Positions 23,384-29,903 of a DNA stretch of 29,903 bases are shown piece after piece. This DNA comes from an uncultured Lachnospiraceae bacterium (GTDB lineage Bacteria > Bacillota > Clostridia > Lachnospirales > Lachnospiraceae). The stretch is taken from NCBI GenBank assembly GCA_959022495.1, contig CAUEYX010000037.1, forward strand, positions 1-29,903, written 5' to 3'. Each line of letters starts with the position of its first letter. Position 1 is the first letter of the stretch. A program made the position numbers and the translations under genes. The notes beneath the pieces are model-generated. The model made no database searches. It was not told where the DNA came from and worked only from the letters and a program-made list of their open reading frames with translations.

Positions 23384-24730
23384 ATGGGAAAATCAATCAG
23401 AGAGACAATGCAGGCATTTACAGTAAATCAGGCGCTGAAATATCTGGAAGGAAATCCACAGGAGAATATCCCCAGGCTGATGGAATGGGTAGACCGGCTG
23501 ATGCCAAAGGACTGGTATACCGGACAGAGGGACGCGATCCGAAAAGCAATTGTTGAGAAAGACAACTGGTATCAGCTGATTCTGAGGCTCTATGAACTGG
23601 ACCCGGGCGTGCGCAGGGCATTTTTCCAGAACTTTATCACGAACGCAAGCTTAAAGGGCAGCGCCACCCAGGATGAAAAAGCGGTGGAGCATAATTGTAA
23701 TATTCCGTGGGCGATTCTTCTCGATCCGACCACGGCGTGCAACTTAAACTGCACCGGCTGCTGGGCCGCGGAATACGGTCATCAGTACAATCTGAGCCTG
23801 GAAGATATTGACTCCATCGTGCGTCAGGGAAAAGAGCTGGGCACATACATGTATATCTATACCGGAGGCGAACCTACGGTGCGGAGAAAAGACATCTTCC
23901 AAATCTGCGAAATGCACCCGGATTGTGAATTCCTGGCATTTACAAATGGTACTTTGATTGACGAGGAGTTCTGCCAGGAGATGCTCCGGGTGAAAAACTT
24001 TGTCCCGGCGATCAGCCTGGAGGGATTTGAGAAAGCGAATGATGGACGGCGGGGGGATGGTGTTTACCACAAAGTGCGCCATGCCATGGAGCTGATGAAA
24101 GCGCATAAACTGCCGTTCGGTATTTCCGTATGCTACACGAGCCAGAACTTTGAAGATGTAAGCAGTGAGGCCTTTTATGACATGATGATTGAAAGCGGAG
24201 CGCTCTTTGTCTGGTATTTTCACTACATGCCCGTAGGACACGGGGCGGTGACAGAACTGCTTCCCACTCCTGAGCAGAGGGAAAAGATGTATCACAGAAT
24301 CCGCCATTATCGTGAGACGAAGCCCATCTTTGGCATGGATTTTCAGAATGACGGCGAGTATGTGGGCGGATGTATCGCCGGGGGAAGGCGATATCTGCAT
24401 ATTAATGCGAAGGGCGATGTAGAGCCGTGCGTGTTCATCCATTATTCCAATGTCAATATCCACGATGTCTCCCTGCTGGACGCCCTGAAGAGTCCGATCT
24501 TCCAGGCCTACCATGACAATCAGCCCTTTAACGGCAATCATCTGCGCCCGTGTCCGATGCTGGAGAATCCGGACCGGCTGCGGGAGCTGGTGACAGAGAC
24601 AGGGGCGGTGAATACCGATTATCAGGACCCTGAGAATGTGGAGGATCTCTGCAGCCGCTGCCAGCCCTATGCCGAGAATTGGAAACCAACGGCGGATCGG
24701 CTGTGGCAGGAGAGCCATACTGGAAAATGA
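23384..24730 (+). CDS. Radical SAM protein with SPASM-like C-terminal cysteines
   Basis: This is a 448-aa radical SAM enzyme. The 4Fe-4S motif is CNLNCTGC (Cys119, Cys123, Cys126). GGEPTVRRKD is the SAM-binding GGE stretch. After the barrel, a second set of cysteines (GGCIAGG, EPCVF, RPCPM, LCSRCQPY) could hold one or two auxiliary clusters, as in SPASM proteins. An N-terminal helical part of about 105 residues comes before the barrel. The family is common in gut Clostridia, but I cannot name its substrate. ATG 23384 lies behind AAAGGCGGA. The ATG at 23357 has no ribosome site. It stands alone, with a bidirectional terminator after it. Confidence 0.85.
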   Translation: MGKSIRETMQAFTVNQALKYLEGNPQENIPRLMEWVDRLMPKDWYTGQRDAIRKAIVEKDNWYQLILRLYELDPGVRRAFFQNFITNASLKGSATQDEKAVEHNCNIPWAILLDPTTACNLNCTGCWAAEYGHQYNLSLEDIDSIVRQGKELGTYMYIYTGGEPTVRRKDIFQICEMHPDCEFLAFTNGTLIDEEFCQEMLRVKNFVPAISLEGFEKANDGRRGDGVYHKVRHAMELMKAHKLPFGISVCYTSQNFEDVSSEAFYDMMIESGALFVWYFHYMPVGHGAVTELLPTPEQREKMYHRIRHYRETKPIFGMDFQNDGEYVGGCIAGGRRYLHINAKGDVEPCVFIHYSNVNIHDVSLLDALKSPIFQAYHDNQPFNGNHLRPCPMLENPDRLRELVTETGAVNTDYQDPENVEDLCSRCQPYAENWKPTADRLWQESHTGK

Positions 24731-24790
24731 TATTTGGATAAAAGATAACAATCCGAAAGAATAACAGAAAAAAGACAAAAAGGGAAAAAT

Positions 24791-24835
24791 AAGACTGCGT
24801 GCCGGCTGATTGCTTCAGTCCGGCCGCAGTCTTTT
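24791..24835. terminator. Bidirectional terminator between convergent genes
   Basis: AAGACTGCG (24791-24799) pairs with CGCAGTCTT (24825-24833). An inner GCCGG (24801-24805) pairs with CCGGC (24820-24824) and one base bulges. T runs lie to the right on the plus strand and A-rich sequence lies to the left, so it can stop transcription from both the radical SAM gene and the surface-protein gene. Confidence 0.85.
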
Positions 24836-24868
24836 CAGTGCATCTGTATGAAGGGATGAAAGATATTG

Positions 24869-27800
24869 TTACGCCTGTTTTCTAGTTTTGTTTACAGCAG
24901 CTGCTGTAAGAGCTGCCGCGGCGAGGAAGATGAGTGCCGCCCAGGTGCCGGCAGAACTGCCATCTCCGGTCTGCGGAACCACTTTGCCCGCGCCGGCAGT
25001 ACCCGCTCCCGGTTTCTGTGAGGAGTCAGGATCGTTCCCCTGCTGTCCCTGGTCCGGGCCAGCCGGCTGATTGCCGCTGTCCCCGGGCTTGTTGTCATCC
25101 GGGTTTTCCGGTTCACTTCCGCCCTCATCGATTTTCACGAGGGAATCTAACGCAGCCTGAAGTGCCTCTGCAGCTGTGTCGATGAGGTTCTGCTGTCCGT
25201 CAGACAGATCCTCTTCCATAAGCGCCTCTGCTTCTGCGAGCGCCTCTGTAAGCGTCTGTATGCTTTCTTCTGTATACTGGCCGGCTGTATCAGAGTTCAG
25301 CAGTCCGCCGGCGGTCTCGATAAGCTCTGCCAGTTCGGATGTATCGGCCTTTAACTGCAGAGCGTCAAGAGCGGCGGTGAGCTGATCGAACGCTGCCTGA
25401 ACATCTTCTGTGGACGCGGAGGAATTGTCCAGTACTTCTTTCGCCGCGGACAGGGCTGCTTTCCACGTTTCCGCGCTGGCGTTCGTATATCCGCTGATGT
25501 CTTTATCCTTATTGGCATTGTAGAGTGCCTCCAGTGAGGACTTATCTGCTGCTGTTGTTACACGGAAGCCATAGACATCCCGGAGATTGCGCGTATTGCT
25601 CTTCTCATGGTTGACCAGAGCCACTGTGTAAGAGGTACCCGGTTCCAGACCGGTGATGACAGCCTCTGTGCTGCCGGAAGCGATCTCGGTTACTTTTTCT
25701 CCGTTCAGGAGCAGATAAGCGGGCTCCACAGAGTCTGCCGGAAGCGGCCAGGATACGGTGATCGAATCCGAATCCGCGGTCACCTCATAAGGATTCCAGG
25801 TTGTGCTGATCTCATTTTTACCTACCGCGTTTCCATAGATCCTCAGTTCGTCAAGATACAGGTCTGTTACAGCGTTTCCGCCGTCTGCGTCCGCACCGAT
25901 GATCCATCTAAGGTCACTGCCGTCCAGAGAGCTTCCGTTCCATGAGCGGATGTCCTTCTCTTCTGTCAGCGCACCGTCGATATACAGAGTCATTTTTCCG
26001 TCTCTTTCAAATACGGCTGACACTGCGTGCCATTTCCCGTCGGAGAGATCCGCGCGTTCTGTGGAAATTGTGTTTCCGCCTGCCTGGGCAGTAAGCCCCA
26101 GTCCGCTCTGGCTGTTTGTGTCAATGATGACACCGGAAGAACCGGATGTTCCGATATTTGATAAAACAGTTCCTTCCGCATTCTGGCCGGCGTCTGTTTT
26201 GTACCAGAACATAAGAGTGAAATCATCCTCACCCAGGGCGATATCCTCAAATGCAATATACTGCTCTGCATTGTCTGCGTCTGTGTTGGAGATATGTACG
26301 GCTTTGCCCCCGTTCACACCGTCCACAAAATTAACATCGCCGTGGATCGTACCGTCGTTACCGTTACCGGTGCTGTCAGATGCTGTCCCGTCATCAAATG
26401 AGATATCCGCGATCTTTCCCTTCGGATAAGCGTCCGCGTTGATCTCATATTCATAAGTATATCCGCTGACCCATTCGTCGTTCGCGTAATCTCTTAAATC
26501 AAGGCGGACTTTCCCGTCGTATACGGTCACGTGGAATCCCAGCTGGCCTCTTCCGTCGCCGTAGTCGTTGCTGTTCATTCCCGGCACGTCCACCATGATG
26601 CCGTAATCTGTCTGGTTTACTTCAATGGCGCCCAGCCCGTCATGGATGTGGCCGCTGAAAAAGAACGTCTGCGGGTAATCTCTTAAGATCTCCTTAATCT
26701 GATGATCCTGCACGCCGGCCGGCCATGCATTGCTGTTTGCGCATGTATCATAAAGCGGCTGGTGCAGTACGACAAAGATGGGTTTGTCGGGAGAAGCGTT
26801 CTCCGCAAGCTTTTCCTCAAACCAGTCCAGCTCTTCCGGGGAAAGGTAAGCCCGGTCCTTTGTATCCCACTGCGTGTTCAAAATGATAAAATGATATCCG
26901 TCGATCCATTTATCATAATAGGACTGTCCTTCCGGGACATCCCCCATGTATTCCTGGTTGTATTCCAGATATCTGCCTTCTGCTTCCGCCCATCCGCCGG
27001 ACAGCCATCTTACATCATGGTTGCCCATAGCTGTGAGGATCTCAAAATCATTTTTATATGGAGCGATGATATTGAAGTAGCCCTGCGCCTCGCTGGCAGC
27101 GCCGTAGTTGCTGTAATCACCGCAGTTGAGCATTGCGGATATATCGGAGTAGTCATTTGCGATATCGTCCATTGCGTCAATCAGTTTCTGGTTCGGTGAA
27201 GCGCTGTTATTCGTCCCACTGATATGGGCGTCGCTGATCACCTCAAAGCTCATGATGCCGTCATCCGGTCCGGTAAACGCATTGTAAGCGGCTTTCAGCT
27301 CATCTTCCAGTGCCCGGATGATCTCAAGATCTGTAATGCCTTCTGACCGGGAGCGGATATCATCGATCACAGTCTGAAAGGCATCCTTCTTTGCGTCGGA
27401 CGCGGAGGAAGCGGCGATGAGCGCTTCGTATTCATCCAGTTTGTTCTGGAGAACGAACGGCGCTGTGTAGTCCGCGATATCATCGGCAGTCAGGGCTTTT
27501 TTGTATACTTTGAGTTCATCGATGTAAGAATCCTGTACGCCACACTGATATTTCCCGTCCGCGCCGACTACAAAGTTCGTTACATCAATGGAAAGTCCTG
27601 CCTGGGCACTGATAGACTGGCTGACAGCGGCAGTGCCGTCTACATAGAGCGTCATATTTCCGGTGCGGTTAAATACTGCCGCGATGTGGTGCCATACGCC
27701 CGCTTCGGTGGCTCCTCCGTATCTGGAAGTATCCAGTCTTCCGGAACTGCCCTGCGCGCGGAAGTTCAGAGTCATGCCCTGCCGCATATCACCGATGGCA

Positions 27801-28951
27801 AATCCAGGGTTGCCTCCGGTGGACCAGTCTTTATTGCTGACAACTGCCCCTTCCCCGGGAAGCGTGCCGTCGGATTGATACCAGAACATGATCGTAAAAT
27901 CACCGGTGCCGAACTGAAGCTCCTTTGGCATGCCAAAATCAATATACTGGTCAGCCGTTGTATTCTGCCCGGCAATCTCCTCCGGATTGCTGATGCGTGC
28001 GGCTCTGCCGGATACGCCGTCCACAAATTCCACTTCCCCTGTGACTGTACCGTTATTCCCTGCCACGCTGTCTGCCGCGTCAGAGTTGTCAAAGGATACG
28101 TCAAGGACAAGGTCGTCTGTATCTGTATCATCTCCTGTGCCGCCGGCAGAACCAAGTTCTTTCACTTGTTCCTGTGTCAAAACTTCCTTATAGACAGACA
28201 GTTCATCGATATAGCCATTCAGAAGCCCATATACGCCATTCCCGTCGGCGCCTACTGTGAAATTCAGGGAATCGATGGTGCTGTTCTGATCGGAGATATT
28301 CACTGTGGGTGATCCTGCCTGATAGCCGTTCCCTTCTGTCGGAAGTTCACCGTCGATATACAGCGTCATGTCCCCGTCCCGGTCGAAAGTTCCGGTGATA
28401 AAATGCCACTCCCCGTCCATAATCTCGCTGTAGCGGTCTGTTTCCTTACGGCCGTCACCCCCTGCGCGGTAGTTCATATTGATGCCCTGCCGCATGTCGC
28501 CAAAGTTCAGCCCCTGGTTACTTCCGCTGTCCCAGTCTTTATTGCTCACAATGGAACCTTCCTTGTGGCTGTCTGAAGAACGCTCTGTTTTATACCAGAA
28601 TGCGATTGAAAAATCGTCTGTGCCGAACTGCAGATCATCCGGTGTCCCAAAATCTACGTACTGTTCCGCGGCTGCGCTGCTGCCGGCCACGTCCTGGGAA
28701 TTAACGATATGGATCGCCTTTCCGGATACGCCGTCAACGAACTCGGGTGTGCCGATTACGGTCCCGTTGTTGCCATTCCCGGAGCTGTCCTCTGCATTCG
28801 CGTTGTCAAAGGATACGTACAATACCGGGTCAGGAATGGTGATCGTTTCCTGGACGCCGGTTCCTTCTGCCTGTACTTGTGCAGGCAGAGCCCCCATGGC
28901 CAGGACCGCCGCGAGGGCCCCGCCCATCATTTGTTTCCATGTTCTTTTCAT
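24869..28951 (-). CDS. Wall-anchored surface protein: three LamG-like domains, metallophosphoesterase, FN3, FIVAR, sorting signal
   Basis: This 1360-aa exported protein begins with a signal peptide (MKRTWKQMMGGALAAVLAMGA). LamG-like lectin folds lie at about residues 41-258 and 281-496. A helical linker follows, then a calcineurin-like metallophosphoesterase (about 566-830) with D574-x-H576, GD (D612), GNHD (643-646), H730 and GHIH (H768, H770), so the metal ligands are complete. A third LamG copy lies at about 844-1041, then an FN3-like domain (about 1051-1136), two FIVAR-like helical repeats (to about 1274), a Pro/Gly/Asn-rich wall stretch, and a sorting signal VPQTG (1325-1329) with hydrophobic helix and KTRKQA tail. 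It probably binds glycans and hydrolyses phosphoesters at the cell surface. ATG 28951 has AGGAG 11 bases upstream. GTG 28963 is the longer alternative. Confidence 0.9.
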   Translation of the reverse strand: MKRTWKQMMGGALAAVLAMGALPAQVQAEGTGVQETITIPDPVLYVSFDNANAEDSSGNGNNGTVIGTPEFVDGVSGKAIHIVNSQDVAGSSAAAEQYVDFGTPDDLQFGTDDFSIAFWYKTERSSDSHKEGSIVSNKDWDSGSNQGLNFGDMRQGINMNYRAGGDGRKETDRYSEIMDGEWHFITGTFDRDGDMTLYIDGELPTEGNGYQAGSPTVNISDQNSTIDSLNFTVGADGNGVYGLLNGYIDELSVYKEVLTQEQVKELGSAGGTGDDTDTDDLVLDVSFDNSDAADSVAGNNGTVTGEVEFVDGVSGRAARISNPEEIAGQNTTADQYIDFGMPKELQFGTGDFTIMFWYQSDGTLPGEGAVVSNKDWSTGGNPGFAIGDMRQGMTLNFRAQGSSGRLDTSRYGGATEAGVWHHIAAVFNRTGNMTLYVDGTAAVSQSISAQAGLSIDVTNFVVGADGKYQCGVQDSYIDELKVYKKALTADDIADYTAPFVLQNKLDEYEALIAASSASDAKKDAFQTVIDDIRSRSEGITDLEIIRALEDELKAAYNAFTGPDDGIMSFEVISDAHISGTNNSASPNQKLIDAMDDIANDYSDISAMLNCGDYSNYGAASEAQGYFNIIAPYKNDFEILTAMGNHDVRWLSGGWAEAEGRYLEYNQEYMGDVPEGQSYYDKWIDGYHFIILNTQWDTKDRAYLSPEELDWFEEKLAENASPDKPIFVVLHQPLYDTCANSNAWPAGVQDHQIKEILRDYPQTFFFSGHIHDGLGAIEVNQTDYGIMVDVPGMNSNDYGDGRGQLGFHVTVYDGKVRLDLRDYANDEWVSGYTYEYEINADAYPKGKIADISFDDGTASDSTGNGNDGTIHGDVNFVDGVNGGKAVHISNTDADNAEQYIAFEDIALGEDDFTLMFWYKTDAGQNAEGTVLSNIGTSGSSGVIIDTNSQSGLGLTAQAGGNTISTERADLSDGKWHAVSAVFERDGKMTLYIDGALTEEKDIRSWNGSSLDGSDLRWIIGADADGGNAVTDLYLDELRIYGNAVGKNEISTTWNPYEVTADSDSITVSWPLPADSVEPAYLLLNGEKVTEIASGSTEAVITGLEPGTSYTVALVNHEKSNTRNLRDVYGFRVTTAADKSSLEALYNANKDKDISGYTNASAETWKAALSAAKEVLDNSSASTEDVQAAFDQLTAALDALQLKADTSELAELIETAGGLLNSDTAGQYTEESIQTLTEALAEAEALMEEDLSDGQQNLIDTAAEALQAALDSLVKIDEGGSEPENPDDNKPGDSGNQPAGPDQGQQGNDPDSSQKPGAGTAGAGKVVPQTGDGSSAGTWAALIFLAAAALTAAAVNKTRKQA

Positions 28952-29017
28952 TTTGCTTTTCACTCCTGTTTCTCATTTTTGCCTGTCTTTGGCGGACAGC
29001 CGAAGTTAAGCATAAAA

Positions 29018-29049
29018 AGTATAGCGGTTGAAGATAACGCTGTCTTCAA
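29018..29049 (-). promoter_or_regulatory. Promoter of the surface-protein gene with an overlapping inverted repeat
   Basis: On the minus strand AAGACA (29046-29041), 17 bases, then TATACT (29023-29018). A 7-bp inverted repeat TTGAAGA (29028-29034) / TCTTCAA (29043-29049) covers the -35 and spacer. This is the place for a repressor, so it is a candidate operator. The rest of the space to the surface-protein start (28952-29017) shows only the ribosome site. Confidence 0.6.
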
Positions 29050-29134
29050 AAACAAGTTTAATTTGTGTTAAAGGTTCGAAACCTCTTCACTTAAAATTTA
29101 CTAAGTTTTTACATGGGGTACAATGGTAAAAATT

Positions 29135-29163
29135 TTGACTGAAGGTGTGTTAGAGTGTAAAAT
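29135..29163 (+). promoter_or_regulatory. Promoter of the YtqB/MnmM-like gene
   Basis: TTGACT (29135-29140), a 17-base spacer and TAAAAT (29158-29163). A weaker second candidate is TTTACT (29097-29102), 16 bases, TACAAT (29119-29124). The predicted leader of about 115 bases contains the hairpin CTCAAT-GAA-ATTGAG (29233-29247) and GACAG/CTGTC (29171-29192). Confidence 0.65.
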
Positions 29164-29223
29164 TTTAATAGACAGGCTGAAAAAACGCTGTCTCTGCTTG
29201 AGGGGCTGTAGGCAGTAAACGAT

Positions 29224-29277
29224 ATGGATCGCCTCAATGAAATTGAGCGAGCCTGGGATGTGAAGAATCTGGGGTGA
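29224..29277 (+). CDS. Possible 17-codon upstream reading frame
   Basis: ATG 29224 reads MDRLNEIERAWDVKNLG and stops at TGA 29275-29277, seven bases before the methyltransferase start. No strong ribosome site precedes it. The frame covers the leader hairpin at 29233-29247. It may be coupled to the next gene, or chance. Confidence 0.25.
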   Translation: MDRLNEIERAWDVKNLG

Positions 29278-29284
29278 AAAGAAA

Positions 29285-29854
29285 ATGAAGAAGAAAAAGA
29301 GTTATCAAATCACACAATTTTGTCACGACTTTGTGTCGGATTATATCGGAGCGGGAAGCTGCTGCATTGATGCTACATGCGGTAATGGATATGATACGGA
29401 ATTTCTCTGCAGGATGGCAGGACCGTCCGGGAAGGTGTATGCATTTGATATACAAAAAGAGGCAGTGAAGCGGACCGCGGACAGGCTGGAGCGTGCCGGT
29501 TATCGGGAGCGCGCGGTGCTGTTCTGCGCCGGACATGAAAATATGGCGGAATATATTAAGGAAGAAGCGGATGCGATTATGTTCAACTTCGGCTATCTGC
29601 CGGGCGGGGACCACTCGGCCGCCACACGGGCGGATACAAGCCTTGCGGCAGTCAGGCAGGGAATGGAGCTGCTCAAAGCGGGCGGTGTGATGAGCCTGTG
29701 CATTTACAGTGGCGGGGATACCGGGTATGAAGAGCGGGAGGCTCTGCTGGGGTATCTAAAAGAGTTGGATCCGGGCAGATGGCTGGTGATCGCGTGCAGT
29801 TATTATAACCGGAAGAATGACCCGCCGCTGCCGGTATTTCTAGTAAAGATGTGA
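29285..29854 (+). CDS. mnmM: YtqB/MnmM-like SAM-dependent methyltransferase (rRNA_methylase family)
   Basis: This is a 189-aa class I methyltransferase of the family once called putative rRNA methylase (YtqB). B. subtilis YtqB has been reported as MnmM, which makes the final methyl transfer to form mnm5s2U at wobble position 34 of tRNA. The SAM loop is DATCGNGYDT (about residues 29-38), with FDIQKEA as the second acidic strand. NFGYLPGGDH follows and is characteristic of the family. The C-terminus (YYNRKNDPPLPVFLVKM) is typical and the length is normal. GGGGTG lies before ATG 29285. The gene stands alone with its own promoter. Which tRNA is modified here is inferred from the family, not seen. 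Confidence 0.88.
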   Translation: MKKKKSYQITQFCHDFVSDYIGAGSCCIDATCGNGYDTEFLCRMAGPSGKVYAFDIQKEAVKRTADRLERAGYRERAVLFCAGHENMAEYIKEEADAIMFNFGYLPGGDHSAATRADTSLAAVRQGMELLKAGGVMSLCIYSGGDTGYEEREALLGYLKELDPGRWLVIACSYYNRKNDPPLPVFLVKM

Positions 29855-29903
29855 AATCTTGCTAATGTTTGTCAACCCTTTTTTTGAATTTATTTCAAAA
29901 GAA

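Noticed and set aside
23744..24778. Long minus-strand frame of 344 codons opposite the radical SAM gene
   Set aside because: The plus-strand protein has clear cysteine motifs and a ribosome site. The antisense frame has neither.
1..29903. CRISPR arrays, tRNA or rRNA genes
   Set aside because: No regularly spaced repeats and no cloverleaf or ribosomal RNA sequence were seen on either strand.

Overview
The window looks like a chromosomal segment of a Gram-positive gut-type Clostridia, most likely Lachnospiraceae. The reasons are strong AGGAGG ribosome sites, ATG starts at moderate GC, sigma-A promoters, a T-box leader, an ArgR-type operator, a sortase-anchored surface protein, and small Cys-containing proteins of a kind I associate with that family. 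The species cannot be named from the sequence alone.

Layout. 1-1816: a palindromic terminator, then a sensor kinase/response regulator pair. 1963-2853: an ECF-type sigma factor gene that appears broken in its region 4. 3032-5123: a KtrB/KtrA potassium uptake pair under its own promoter. 5167-7168: a strong promoter, a T-box-like attenuator with almost no room for Stem I, and a CstA-family transporter. 7297-12262: a response regulator, kinase, ABC ATPase and FtsX permease module of the kind that responds to envelope stress or antimicrobial peptides. An identical 15-bp inverted repeat lies ahead of both the regulator and the transporter. 12279-12467: a small Cys protein.

12480-16286 is a visibly AT-richer island. 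It holds a possible stand-alone B3-like DNA-binding protein, a cytosine-5 DNA methyltransferase, a FokI-type restriction endonuclease and a variant Vsr endonuclease. This is a restriction-modification system with mismatch repair, probably acquired. It is followed by a 73-aa conserved small protein, a gene remnant and an AlbA_2/ATPase-like regulator (16948-18552).

18567-22214: a SpoU-family RNA methyltransferase. Then, behind a promoter overlapped by an ArgR-like operator, comes a single reading frame joining a patatin phospholipase to a complete ornithine carbamoyltransferase, with a TetR-family regulator overlapping its stop codon. 22183-23064 (minus): a GT8 glycosyltransferase. 23384-24730: a radical SAM protein with extra C-terminal cysteines. 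24869-28951 (minus): a 1360-aa wall-anchored protein with three LamG-like domains and a metallophosphoesterase. 29285-29854: a YtqB/MnmM-like methyltransferase.

The items most worth a second look are the T-box lacking most of Stem I before cstA, the patatin-OTC fusion under an arginine-type operator, the FokI-type restriction island with one m5C methylase and an altered Vsr active site, the duplicated 15-bp operator in the two-component/ABC module, and the broken sigma factor. No CRISPR array, tRNA, rRNA or intact insertion sequence was seen.
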